DNA of 51,603 nt from an uncultured Prevotellaceae bacterium (GTDB taxonomy: Bacteria > Bacteroidota > Bacteroidia > Bacteroidales > Bacteroidaceae). Numbering within the stretch: the first letter of the stretch is position 1; every line of letters begins with the position of its first letter. Where the stretch lies: assembly GCA_900543815.1 (NCBI GenBank), contig UQST01000019.1, positions 1 through 51,603 on the forward strand, given 5' to 3'. Shown in pieces: positions 1-8,365 of this stretch. Under the pieces are notes generated by a model. It saw only the letters and a list, made by a program, of their open reading frames with translations. It was not told the origin of the DNA and searched no databases. Both the position numbers and the translations under genes were made by a program.

Positions 1-2
1 TA

Positions 3-509
3 TGCAGTAATGATACATTATCACTTAAACAAGACAACGATGAACCTAGAGGATATAAGAAAGTCACATCAAACGCCAAATTCTCATGCTACAAGCCCAC
101 AGGAGAAACAAGAGCAACAGGCATGACCAACGAGATAATCAAAATAGAAGATTTACCCGAATATACCATCATATTCTCAGAAAACTCCAATAAAAACGTT
201 GAGGGATACAAAAACATCTCAAAATTCATAAAAGATGGAATTTTCGTAGGAGAGGTGTACACCAACGTGGAAGAAACAGAAGAGGGCTGGATAGTAAAAT
301 ACAAGGTAGAGGGAGATGAGAATGTCTCTTTTCTGCCAAAGCAAACCACAAGAGCGAAATCTTCCAACATGGGTGACAAAGTTATAGACTGCGTAACAGA
401 CGCCTACAGTAACCATGGCTGGGCAAGTGTGTGGATAACTGTCCAAAGTGCATTTATCCCCGAGACTGCGCTTGCCATAACAGCGGGTTGTGCCATTAAA
501 AACTTCTGA
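3..509 (+). CDS. Bacteriocin-like exported protein, 5'-partial
   Basis: The reading frame is open from the window edge, so the true start lies outside; the first internal ATG is at 123. The first complete codon is a Cys followed by Ser-Asn-Asp, which would fit the lipidated Cys of a lipoprotein, but the signal peptide cannot be seen. The middle is hydrophilic and charged. The last 45 residues change character: they are rich in Ala, Ile, Val and Trp, hold two Cys, and include the string DAYSNHGWASVW, ending in GCAIKNF. That small, hydrophobic, two-Cys tail resembles a class II bacteriocin core. The next gene starts 2 bp after the stop. Base composition is visibly AT-richer than in the housekeeping genes, suggesting acquisition. 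I do not recognise a named family; the bacteriocin reading is an inference from composition. Confidence 0.6.
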   Translation, partial: CSNDTLSLKQDNDEPRGYKKVTSNAKFSCYKPTGETRATGMTNEIIKIEDLPEYTIIFSENSNKNVEGYKNISKFIKDGIFVGEVYTNVEETEEGWIVKYKVEGDENVSFLPKQTTRAKSSNMGDKVIDCVTDAYSNHGWASVWITVQSAFIPETALAITAGCAIKNF

Positions 510-511
510 TT

Positions 512-775
512 ATGAGATTGAAGTATATCTTATCCATCACGCTGGCATATGCGGTGTTGGTGCTTATCGGCTTTCAAGGGAATTCCATCACTTTCTGTGC
601 AGCCTTGGCTCTATGGGTTTTTGCTGTAAAACCGCTTATTGATGGTTATTTCGTGCGCAAGCGCAACCTCAATCATGGTGAGCCGCTGCGCGGCCAATAC
701 CCTTTCTTCTGGAAATACAGATGCGACCTTTTATTCAAGAAAGACAAGAAAGAGACCAAAGCAACCAACATCTGA
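512..775 (+). CDS. Small two-helix membrane protein, possible immunity partner
   Basis: This 87-residue protein has two hydrophobic segments, roughly residues 4-20 and 26-44, followed by a strongly basic tail (YFVRKRN, then FKKDKKETK). Under the positive-inside rule the tail would be cytoplasmic. It starts 2 bp after the stop of the bacteriocin-like gene, so the two are almost certainly co-transcribed and probably translationally coupled. Small basic two-helix proteins beside bacteriocin genes are often immunity proteins, and that is the best guess here from position. No family motif is recognisable, and a general membrane protein of unknown function is equally consistent. Confidence 0.6.
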   Translation: MRLKYILSITLAYAVLVLIGFQGNSITFCAALALWVFAVKPLIDGYFVRKRNLNHGEPLRGQYPFFWKYRCDLLFKKDKKETKATNI

Positions 776-817
776 GTCGGGAGCTATAAGAGAACGTCTC
801 AGCACGGACCAAAAGCG

Positions 818-871
818 AAGCGACCGTCATCCTGCGCCAACGGATAAAAGGAACACAGGGTGTGGTCGCTT
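818..871. terminator. Possible bidirectional terminator between convergent genes
   Basis: AAGCGACC (818-825) pairs with GGTCGCTT (864-871) across a 38-nt loop, followed by TTATTC. It sits between the converging ends of the 512-775 gene and the polyprenyl synthase. The long loop makes it weak. Confidence 0.3.
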
Positions 872-915
872 TATTCTGTCAGTAAGTGTCAGTTGGAATC
901 CCCTGTATGAGTCAT

Positions 916-1890
916 TCAGAAGTCGCGGTCCGACATGAAGAGCACAAACTCGTGCAAGGCTTTCACCACTGCAGGGTCAGTTTGCTCGTCTATCAGCCCA
1001 TCGGCCATCATGCTGAACTCCCTCATCGCCCATTGTGTGTAATCCACTCCACCCTCCTTCTTGGTCAGGTCGGTGAGCGTCTGTATATCCTCCTCGGTGG
1101 CTTCCTGACAGCGCACCAGCAGCGCCAGACGGCCTATCTCCTCGTTTTGCGAATGCTTCAGAGCCGATATCACGGGCAGGGTTATCTTGCCCTCCCGCAT
1201 GTCGTTGCCCGCCGGCTTGCCCAGGCGCTCGCTTCCGCAGAAGTCCAGCAGGTCATCGCGCAGTTGGAAGCATGTGCCCACCAGGCTGCCCAACTGACGC
1301 ATGCGCTCGGACTGCTCCGTGCTTCCACCGGCCGCCATCACGCCCAGCTGGGCACAGGCAGCAAAGAGGCTCGAGGTCTTCTTGCGCACTACGCTGTAGT
1401 ACGAAACCTCGTCGATGTCCGGACTGTCCAGGTTGGCCAGCTGCTGCAACTCGCCATCGGCCAGCGTCTGACCCAGCATCGCCACGGCCGACACTATCTC
1501 AGGCGAGCCCGTGAGAGCGGCATGATGCAGCGAGCGGCTCAGTATGTAATCACCCACCAACACCGCTATCTGATTGGTCATCATCGCGTTGACAGAACTC
1601 TGCCCGCGCCTCTCATCGCTCTCATCCACCACATCATCGTGCACCAGACTGGCCGTATGAAGCAGTTCGAGAGCCAGCGCCACATCCATCACACGCTGGT
1701 TCATCTCGCCCACAGAGCGGGCTGCCAGCATCACCATAGTGGGACGCACCATCTTGCCACAACGGTTGAGAATATGGCTCAAAGCCGCATGCAGCAGCGG
1801 GTTATCAGACTGCAACGTATCGGTAAACTGCCTGCGGAACTCTTGCAAATCCGCCTGCACAGGTGCTTGTATTGACTCCAGTGTATTCAT
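916..1890 (-). CDS. Polyprenyl diphosphate synthase (long-chain, IspB-like)
   Basis: Trans-prenyltransferase that condenses isopentenyl diphosphate onto allylic diphosphates, in this group most likely to make the menaquinone side chain. The 324-residue length is typical. GKMVRP (45-50) is the diphosphate-binding GKxxRP motif. The first aspartate-rich motif is DDVVD (85-89) and the second DDLLD (212-216). The residues before the first motif (HTASLVHDD) match octaprenyl or solanesyl synthases rather than short-chain farnesyl enzymes, which favour bulky aromatics there. The ATG at 1888-1890 is the natural start and is transcribed divergently from polA. A -7 box lies at 1910-1917. The family is certain; the exact product chain length cannot be told from sequence. 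Confidence 0.93.
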   Translation of the reverse strand: MNTLESIQAPVQADLQEFRRQFTDTLQSDNPLLHAALSHILNRCGKMVRPTMVMLAARSVGEMNQRVMDVALALELLHTASLVHDDVVDESDERRGQSSVNAMMTNQIAVLVGDYILSRSLHHAALTGSPEIVSAVAMLGQTLADGELQQLANLDSPDIDEVSYYSVVRKKTSSLFAACAQLGVMAAGGSTEQSERMRQLGSLVGTCFQLRDDLLDFCGSERLGKPAGNDMREGKITLPVISALKHSQNEEIGRLALLVRCQEATEEDIQTLTDLTKKEGGVDYTQWAMREFSMMADGLIDEQTDPAVVKALHEFVLFMSDRDF

Positions 1891-1909
1891 TATATGGTTT
1901 CTTCGCCTG

Positions 1910-1917
1910 CAAAATTA
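1910..1917 (-). promoter_or_regulatory. -7 promoter box of the polyprenyl synthase
   Basis: CAAAATTA on the plus strand reads TAATTTTG on the minus strand, matching the Bacteroidota -7 consensus TAnnTTTG, 19 bp before the start codon. No clear TTG -33 box is seen. Confidence 0.5.
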
Positions 1918-1979
1918 CGTAAAAACGGCCACCCTTTCGCCTTTTTTGCTTACTTTTACACTTATAATCATAAACACGC

Positions 1980-4784
1980 ATGAAGAAGCTCTACCTATTG
2001 GACGCATATGCACTGATTTATCGTGCCTATTATGCCTTTATAAAGAACCCGCGTATGAACTCACGCGGAGAGAACACATCGGCCATCCTGGGCTTTGTGA
2101 ACACCCTGGAGGAGGTCATTCAGAAGGAGCAGCCTACCCACTTGGGCGTGGCTTTCGACCCCGCAGGCGGCACCTTCCGCCACAAAGCCTATCCCCAGTA
2201 TAAGGCGCAGCGCGAGGAGACTCCCGAAGCTATCCGCCTGGCGGTACCTTATATCAAGCAGATTCTGGAGGCCTACGGCATCCCTTGCCTCGAGGTGGAG
2301 AACTACGAGGCCGACGATGTGATAGGCACGCTGGCACGCCAGGCCGACCAGCAGGGCATAGAGACCTACATGATGACACCCGACAAGGACTACGGCCAAC
2401 TGGTGAGCGAGCACACACGCATGTACAAGCCTGCCGTGGGCAAGGCCGATGCGATGGTGATGGGACCTGCCGAGGTGTGTGCCAAGTGGGGACTGGAGCG
2501 ACCCTCACAGGTCATTGACATGCTGGCACTCATGGGCGATGCAGCCGACAACATACCCGGTTGTCCGGGCGTAGGAGAGAAGACGGCCGCCCGACTCATA
2601 CAGCAGTATGGCAGTGTGGAAACGCTGCTCGCCAGCACCGACAGCCTCAAGGGAGCCTTGAAGCAGAAGGTGGAGCAGAACGCCGAACAGATACGCACCA
2701 GCCACTGGCTCGCCACCATCTGCACCGATGCACCCATCTCGCTCGACCTGGACAGCCTGGTGCTCACAGAGCCCGACACCGACAAGTTGCAGGAGATATA
2801 CGAGCGGCTGGAGTTCCGCACGCTCATGCGACGCAAGATGCAGAGCGCGGCACCCGCCACCGAAGCCAAGTCCAAGAGCAAGGGCGGCTATGTGCAGGGC
2901 GACATGTTTGCCGCCATGGAGCCGGACACAGGCGGGTCAGACCCTCAGGGCGACCTCTTTGCAGCCGCCGGACAGAGCAGCAGCATGCACACCTGGAAGG
3001 ACTCCGGTGCACAATACCACCTGGTGGATACACCCGAGAAGCGTGCTGCTCTCATCCAGACGCTGACCTCGGCATCCGAACTCTGCATCGACACCGAGAC
3101 CACCGACACCGATCCCATGCGCGCCACACTGGTGGGCATGAGCTTTGCCATCAGTGAGGGAGAGGCCTGGTATGTGCCTGTGGGCGATGACCCATGCGGC
3201 GTGGCAGGGGAGTTCAAGGCCGTCCTGGAGAACCCCGCAACGCTGAAGATAGGCCAGAACATGAAGTATGACCTGCAGGTGCTGCGCTCTTGTGGCATAC
3301 GCCTGGCAGGCCCCATGTTCGACACCATGATAGCCCACTACCTGCTGCACCCCGAAATGAGGCATGGTATGGACTACCTGGCCGAGGCTTATCTCAACTA
3401 TCAGACCATCCACATAGAGGAGCTCATAGGCACCGGCAAGCGGCAGCGCAGCATGGCTGACGTGCCTGCACAGGACATCTGTCCCTATGCCGCCGAGGAT
3501 GCCGACGTGACCCTGCGCCTGCGCAACGTCTTTGCACCACAGCTCGAAGCAGAGGGCTGCACCGCCCTCTTCCGCGACATAGAGATGCCGCTCATGCCTG
3601 TGCTGGCACAGATGGAGCGCAACGGCGTGCGCATCGACACACAGGGACTGGAGGAGACATCGGCTCTCTACACCCGCCAGATGCAGCAGATGGAGCAGGA
3701 GATACACGAGATGGCGGGCATGCAGTTCAATGTCTCCAGCCCCCGACAGGTGGGCGAGGTGCTCTTTGACCAGCTCCATCTCTCCAGCAAGGCCAAGAAG
3801 ACCAAGACCGGACAGTATGTCACCAGCGAAGAGGTGCTGGAGAGCCTGCGCCCCAAGCACCCCATCGTGGGCAAGATACTGGAGTACAGAGGGCTGAAGA
3901 AACTGCTCAGCACCTATATAGATGCACTTCCCCTGCTGGTCAACAGCCGCACGGGACACATTCACACATCGTTTAACCAGACCGTGGCAGCCACAGGACG
4001 TCTGTCGAGCAGCAACCCTAACCTGCAGAACATACCGGTGCGTGACGCTCTGGGCAAGGAGGTGCGCAAGGCGTTCATACCCGATGAAGGCGAACTGTTC
4101 TTCAGTGCCGATTACAGTCAGATAGAGCTGCGCATCATGGCACACCTCAGTGGGGATGCCAACCTCATCGAGGCGTTCAGCCACGGCGACGATATCCATG
4201 CAGCCACAGCAGCCAAGATCTTCCACAAGGACATTGCCGACGTGACCGCCGACGAGCGCCGCAAGGCCAAGACTGCAAACTTCGGTATCATCTATGGCAT
4301 AAGCGCCTTCGGACTGGCAGAGCGCATGGGGGTGTCACGCACAGAAGCCAAGGAACTCATCGACGGATACTTTGCCACCTACCCCGGAGTGCGCCAATAC
4401 ATGACACACAGCATAGAGACGGCACGTGAGAAGGGCTTTACCGAGACCCTCTGCAAGCGCCGGTGCTATCTGCCCGACATCAATAGCCACAACGCCGTAG
4501 TGCGCGGATATGCCGAGCGGAACGCCATCAACGCCCCCATACAGGGCAGTGCCGCCGACATCATCAAGCTGGCCATGATACGCATCCAGCAGCGACTGGA
4601 GCAGGAGAACATGCGCTCCAAGATGATACTGCAGGTGCATGACGAACTCAATTTCAGCGTTCCGGCCGACGAGAAAGAGCGCCTGCAGGCACTGGTCATA
4701 GGCGAGATGGAGCGGGCCTTCACGCTCAGCGTGCCCCTCATAGCCGACTGCGGATGGGGCAACAACTGGCTGGAGGCGCACTGA
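1980..4784 (+). CDS. polA: DNA polymerase I
   Basis: A 934-residue three-domain polymerase for gap filling, primer removal and repair. Residues 1-290 are the 5'-3' exonuclease (EADDVIGTLA; GDAADNIPGCPGVGEKTA). Residues 340-520 are the 3'-5' proofreading domain, which appears active: D371 and E373 lie in the CIDTETTDT motif and YAAEDAD provides the later acidic residues. The polymerase domain has motif A with D711 (DYSQIELR), the O-helix RKAKTANFGIIYG (762-773; F768 rather than Tyr, and Y772) and motif C H887-D888-E889. The linker between the exonucleases holds QGDMF (306-310) and QGDLF (323-327), which look like sliding-clamp-binding pentapeptides. The ATG at 1980 places MKKLYLLDAYALIYRAYY at the N-terminus, as expected. 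mutS follows after 181 bp. Confidence 0.98.
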   Translation: MKKLYLLDAYALIYRAYYAFIKNPRMNSRGENTSAILGFVNTLEEVIQKEQPTHLGVAFDPAGGTFRHKAYPQYKAQREETPEAIRLAVPYIKQILEAYGIPCLEVENYEADDVIGTLARQADQQGIETYMMTPDKDYGQLVSEHTRMYKPAVGKADAMVMGPAEVCAKWGLERPSQVIDMLALMGDAADNIPGCPGVGEKTAARLIQQYGSVETLLASTDSLKGALKQKVEQNAEQIRTSHWLATICTDAPISLDLDSLVLTEPDTDKLQEIYERLEFRTLMRRKMQSAAPATEAKSKSKGGYVQGDMFAAMEPDTGGSDPQGDLFAAAGQSSSMHTWKDSGAQYHLVDTPEKRAALIQTLTSASELCIDTETTDTDPMRATLVGMSFAISEGEAWYVPVGDDPCGVAGEFKAVLENPATLKIGQNMKYDLQVLRSCGIRLAGPMFDTMIAHYLLHPEMRHGMDYLAEAYLNYQTIHIEELIGTGKRQRSMADVPAQDICPYAAEDADVTLRLRNVFAPQLEAEGCTALFRDIEMPLMPVLAQMERNGVRIDTQGLEETSALYTRQMQQMEQEIHEMAGMQFNVSSPRQVGEVLFDQLHLSSKAKKTKTGQYVTSEEVLESLRPKHPIVGKILEYRGLKKLLSTYIDALPLLVNSRTGHIHTSFNQTVAATGRLSSSNPNLQNIPVRDALGKEVRKAFIPDEGELFFSADYSQIELRIMAHLSGDANLIEAFSHGDDIHAATAAKIFHKDIADVTADERRKAKTANFGIIYGISAFGLAERMGVSRTEAKELIDGYFATYPGVRQYMTHSIETAREKGFTETLCKRRCYLPDINSHNAVVRGYAERNAINAPIQGSAADIIKLAMIRIQQRLEQENMRSKMILQVHDELNFSVPADEKERLQALVIGEMERAFTLSVPLIADCGWGNNWLEAH

Positions 4785-4822
4785 TGAGTGCCAACCGGAA
4801 TGCCTGCAGGCATACACAGGGG

Positions 4823-4848
4823 GCCGGACTTCCGCCATGGAGTCCGGC
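4823..4848 (+). terminator. Inverted repeat after polA
   Basis: GCCGGACT (4823-4830) and AGTCCGGC (4841-4848) form a perfect 8-bp stem with a 10-nt loop in the polA-mutS gap. No T-run follows, so it may be a weak terminator or an mRNA-stabilising hairpin. A separate 12-bp palindrome, TGCCTGCAGGCA, lies just upstream at 4801-4812. Confidence 0.4.
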
Positions 4849-4905
4849 TCCCTGCCTTTCTGCTCGAAATGCGCAAGCAGGTACGCATATTTGCGCATTT
4901 TGTCG

Positions 4906-4913
4906 TAACTTTG
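4906..4913 (+). promoter_or_regulatory. -7 promoter box of mutS
   Basis: TAACTTTG matches TAnnTTTG, 53 bp before the mutS start. The TTTG at 4890-4893 is too close to act as a normal -33 box. It implies that mutS can be transcribed independently of polA. Confidence 0.5.
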
Positions 4914-4965
4914 TCGGGACAGGCCCGGGCCTGCATTGACAACGAACACATAGGAGACAGACAAT

Positions 4966-7581
4966 ATGGCAAAGGACGGGTTGACACCCATGATGAAGCA
5001 GTTTTATGACCTGAAGGCGAAGCATCCCGACGCGCTTCTGCTCTTCCGCTGCGGCGATTTCTACGAGACGTATGCGCAGGACGCCGTGGAGGCTTCCGCC
5101 ATCCTGGGCATCACCCTGACGCGCCGCAACAACGGCAAGGACAATATGCCCTCTACCGAGATGGCCGGTTTTCCGCATCACGCACTGGACACCTATCTGC
5201 CCAAGCTCGTGCGTGCTGGGCGCCGCGTAGCCATTTGCGACCAGCTCGAAGACCCCAAGCTCACCAAGACCTTAGTGAAGCGTGGCATCACGGAACTCGT
5301 TACACCTGGTGTGGCCATGACGGAGAACGTGCTCAACAGCCGCGAGAACAACTTCCTGGCAGCCGTCCACTTCGGCAAGTCCACCTGCGGTCTGGCACTC
5401 CTGGATATCAGCACCGGCGAGTTTCTCACCGCCGAGGGAACACCCGAGCACATCGATAAGCTGATGGAGAACTTCGCTCCCAAAGAGGTCCTCTACGAGC
5501 GTGGCAAGCGCCCGATGTTCGATGGCTCGTTCGGCACACGGCACACCACCTTCGAGATGGACGACTGGGCCTTCACCGAGAGCACCGCCCGCGAGAGGCT
5601 CTATAAGCACTTCGGTGTGAAAAACCTCAAGGGATTCGGGGTGGATCACCTGCATAGCGGAGTGGTGGCAGCGGGTGTCATCATGCTCTATCTGGAGCAG
5701 ACACAGCACACGCAGGTGCGTCACATCACCACCCTACGCCGCATCGAGGAAGACCGTTACGTGCGACTCGACAAGTTCACCGTGCGTAATCTGGAGCTGG
5801 TGGGGTCGATGAACGAGGACGGCATCTCGCTGCTCGACATCATAGGCCGCACCGTGACACCCATGGGAGCACGCATGCTGCGCCGCTGGATGCTGTTCCC
5901 GCTCAAGGACGTGAAGCAGATAAACCGCCGACTCGACGTGGTGGATTGCTTCTTCCGCTACCCTGCCCTGCGCGAGCAGGTGGAGAGCCAGCTGCAGCGC
6001 ATGGGCGACCTGGAGCGCATCATAGGCCGTGTGAGCACGGGACGAGTGTCTCCGCGCGACGTCATACAGCTGTCCACCGCCCTGCAGGCTCTGGTGTGCG
6101 TCAAGCAGGAGTGCATGGCAGCCGACGACGAGACACTTCGCCAGATAGGCGACAAGCTGGACCTGTGTGCCGCCATACGCGACAGGATACAGAACGAGGT
6201 GAGCCCCGACGCGCCACTCATGGTCAACCGCGGAGGGGTGATAAAGCCTGGAGTGAACCAGGAACTGGACGACCTGCGCCAGATAGCCTTCAATGGCAAG
6301 GAGTATCTGCTGCATATCCAGCAGCGCGAAGCGGAGGCCACAGGCATACAGAGCCTGAAGATAGGCTACAACAACGTCTTTGGCTATTATCTGGAGGTGC
6401 GCAACACCTACAAGGACATGGTGCCCCAGGAATGGATCAGAAAGCAGACGCTCACCCAGGCAGAGCGCTACATCACCCAGGAGCTCAAGGAATACGAGGA
6501 GAAGATAACGGGTGCACAGGACCGCATCCTGGCACTGGAGACACGCCTCTTTGCCGCTCTGGTGGCCGACCTGGCACAATACGTGGGGGCCATACAGACC
6601 GATGCTTCGCTGGTGGCACAACTCGACTGCCTGCTCTCCTTTGCACTCTGCGCCCAGGAGAACCGCTATGTGCGCCCCGTGGTGGACGAGTCGGAGGTGA
6701 TAGACATACGCCAGGGACGCCACCCGGTCATCGAGAAACAGCTGCCTCTGGGCGAGCGCTACGTGGCCAACGACGTGTATCTCGACACCGACAAGCAGCA
6801 GATCATCATCATCACAGGCCCCAACATGGCAGGTAAGAGTGCACTGCTCCGCCAGACGGCACTTATCACGCTGATGGCACAGATGGGCTGCTTCGTGCCG
6901 GCCGAGAGCGCGCGCATAGGATATGTAGATAAGATATTCACCCGCGTAGGGGCAAGCGACAACATCTCCATAGGCGAGAGTACCTTCATGGTAGAGATGA
7001 GCGAGGCCGCCAACATAATGAACAACCTGTCACAGCGCTCGCTTGTGCTCTTCGACGAACTGGGGCGCGGCACCAGCACCTACGACGGCATAAGCATCGC
7101 GTGGGCCATTGTGGAGTATATCCATGAGAACCGCGTGGGGCACCCCCGCACGCTCTTTGCCACACACTACCACGAACTGAACGAGATGGAAGCCAAGTTT
7201 GCACGCATCAAGAACTTCAACGTGAGCGTGAGGGAGATGGATGGCAAGGTCATCTTCCTGCGCCGCCTGGAGCCGGGAGGCAGTGCCCACAGCTTCGGCA
7301 TCCACGTGGCACGGCTGGCGGGAATGCCTGCGGGCATCGTGGAACGCGCCGACGAGGTGCTGCACCAGCTGGAGCAGACCATGGACCACGAGGGTCTGGG
7401 CAAGGGCATAGCAGCCCACTCCGAGGCTGCCAGCGGCATGCAGATGAGCATCTTCCAGCTTGACGACCCCGTCCTGAGCCAGATACGTGACGAGATTCTC
7501 AATACTGACATCAACAACCTGACGCCTATCGAGGCTCTCAACAGGCTCAATGACATCAAGAAGCTGGTGGGTGGGAAATAG
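4966..7581 (+). CDS. mutS: DNA mismatch repair protein MutS
   Basis: The 871-residue MutS1 ATPase recognises mismatches and starts methyl-independent repair in this phylum. The mismatch-wedge motif F32-Y33-E34 is intact in RCGDFYETY, so this is a true mismatch binder and not MutS2. Domains follow in the usual order: mismatch binding (1-125), connector, lever and clamp, then the ATPase with Walker A GPNMAGKS (618-625), Walker B LVLFDELGRGTST and the ATHYHEL motif. Near the C-terminus QMSIF (826-830) matches the position and form of the clamp-binding motif of E. coli MutS. The start at 4966 gives the expected N-terminus (LTPMMKQFYDLKAKHPD). A strong terminator follows at 7650-7692. Confidence 0.98.
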   Translation: MAKDGLTPMMKQFYDLKAKHPDALLLFRCGDFYETYAQDAVEASAILGITLTRRNNGKDNMPSTEMAGFPHHALDTYLPKLVRAGRRVAICDQLEDPKLTKTLVKRGITELVTPGVAMTENVLNSRENNFLAAVHFGKSTCGLALLDISTGEFLTAEGTPEHIDKLMENFAPKEVLYERGKRPMFDGSFGTRHTTFEMDDWAFTESTARERLYKHFGVKNLKGFGVDHLHSGVVAAGVIMLYLEQTQHTQVRHITTLRRIEEDRYVRLDKFTVRNLELVGSMNEDGISLLDIIGRTVTPMGARMLRRWMLFPLKDVKQINRRLDVVDCFFRYPALREQVESQLQRMGDLERIIGRVSTGRVSPRDVIQLSTALQALVCVKQECMAADDETLRQIGDKLDLCAAIRDRIQNEVSPDAPLMVNRGGVIKPGVNQELDDLRQIAFNGKEYLLHIQQREAEATGIQSLKIGYNNVFGYYLEVRNTYKDMVPQEWIRKQTLTQAERYITQELKEYEEKITGAQDRILALETRLFAALVADLAQYVGAIQTDASLVAQLDCLLSFALCAQENRYVRPVVDESEVIDIRQGRHPVIEKQLPLGERYVANDVYLDTDKQQIIIITGPNMAGKSALLRQTALITLMAQMGCFVPAESARIGYVDKIFTRVGASDNISIGESTFMVEMSEAANIMNNLSQRSLVLFDELGRGTSTYDGISIAWAIVEYIHENRVGHPRTLFATHYHELNEMEAKFARIKNFNVSVREMDGKVIFLRRLEPGGSAHSFGIHVARLAGMPAGIVERADEVLHQLEQTMDHEGLGKGIAAHSEAASGMQMSIFQLDDPVLSQIRDEILNTDINNLTPIEALNRLNDIKKLVGGK

Positions 7582-7649
7582 CCGCGAACGAACTTTATGG
7601 GTTCCGGAATCGGACTGGCGCAAGGCACGGGGCTGACTCCGTGGAACAA

Positions 7650-7692
7650 AAGACCGCAGTGCATCATCAGAAACACTGCGGTCTTCTGTTTT
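7650..7692 (+). terminator. Rho-independent terminator of mutS
   Basis: AAGACCGCAGTG (7650-7661) pairs perfectly with CACTGCGGTCTT (7674-7685) across a 12-nt loop, followed by CTGTTTT. It lies 68 bp after the mutS stop. Confidence 0.85.
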
Positions 7693-7759
7693 ACCATGCG
7701 TGGTGTTCTGCAGCCCCTGCACCCCAAGCCATTCACCCCACACTTTTCCCCCCAAAAAC

Positions 7760-7837
7760 GCAGCGCGCTGCGACGGCTTATGCAATGCACTGCATCGGCC
7801 ATCGCAGCGCGCTGCAAAGAGGGATGCACCGCACTAC
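7760..7837. repeat. Array of four palindromes at exact 22-bp pitch (family A, copy 1)
   Basis: Twelve-base units start at 7760 (GCAGCGCGCTGC, perfect palindrome), 7782 (GCAATGCACTGC), 7804 (GCAGCGCGCTGC) and 7826 (GCACCGCACTAC, decayed), separated by 10-bp spacers. The second spacer is ATCGGCCATC. The array is preceded by AAAAAC. The same unit, spacer and flank recur at 32763-32840. It lies between the mutS terminator and the decayed GH18 gene. Open frames through it on either strand are a by-product of the repeat. Confidence 0.85.
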
Positions 7838-8117
7838 GTCTTTTGCCTTAATCTGGCTCATGATTTGCCGCCATGCGCTCCGGGGCTCCACTCTACCCTT
7901 TCCGCACCCTCACAGAGCCGGCCATATTCTTATCAGAAATGTGGAAGACGGGATGAAGGACAGGCCTGGTACAAGAACCCATACCCGCCTGGTCAAGCCT
8001 GCATCTGCGCCAGATTACTCACACAAGCGTTCTGACGGCTTGTTTCCAAAGCAGAGGTATCTGTCATCGGAAAGCGCTCCTGGCGGGCTTACAGGGCGAT
8101 TCCGCGGCGTTTTAGGG
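7838..8117. other. Gap without recognisable gene
   Basis: This stretch lies between the palindrome array and the GH18 remnant. It holds no convincing coding frame, promoter or hairpin. It may be further decayed sequence downstream of the glycosidase gene. Confidence 0.4.
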
Positions 8118-8365
8118 TCAATGTACGGCCTTCCACACGCTTCTCTGCAACGTACCGAGGCTGTCATCGCCGTGATAGTCCCAGTACATCATGCCGCGCA
8201 GAAGATGCTTGCAGGCGAAACGGCACTTGTCACGCAGCGACCGGGCATCGTCATAGCCAGCACCACCCCACCCTGCTTCTGCTCTCGGTGTGACTGGCAC
8301 GCTGAGGTGAAGCAAAGCAGCATGAGGACTGCCAGAACGGTTATTTTTCTCCAAGTTTTCGGCAT
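8118..8365 (-). pseudogene. GH18 chitinase-like lipoprotein, reduced by internal deletion
   Basis: An ATG at 8363-8365 opens MPKTWRKITVLAVLMLLC followed by FTSACQ, a good lipoprotein signal with Cys23, overlapping the end of lgt by 25 bp. Within about 15 codons the frame becomes meaningless. In another frame (about 8275 to 8118) there is an intact glycoside hydrolase 18 C-terminus: GYDDARSLRDKC, then LLRGMMYWDYHGDDS and TLQRSVWKAVH-stop. The phrase 'GYDD.RSL.DK......LRG.MYWDY..DD' is characteristic of the end of bacterial GH18 chitinase or endoglucosaminidase domains. The start and the end are therefore preserved while the catalytic barrel between them, around 1 kb, is gone and the join is out of frame. 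The ancestral gene was probably an outer-membrane glycosidase coupled to lgt. Confidence 0.72.

Noticed and set aside
886..1875. Long plus-strand frame opposite the polyprenyl synthase
   Set aside because: It is the complement of a clear synthase gene. GC-rich coding strands in this genome produce many such long antisense frames (also 2937-4226, 5734-6723, 9240-10523 and 17154-18632).
7167..7829. Minus-strand frame starting in the palindrome array and running into mutS
   Set aside because: Most of it is the complement of mutS, and its first 30 residues are simply the translated repeat.
7760..7837. Palindrome array as a CRISPR
   Set aside because: Repeats of 12 bp and spacers of 10 bp are far too short, spacers are partly shared between loci, and no cas gene is present. 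The same holds for the arrays at 15120, 32763 and 41333.
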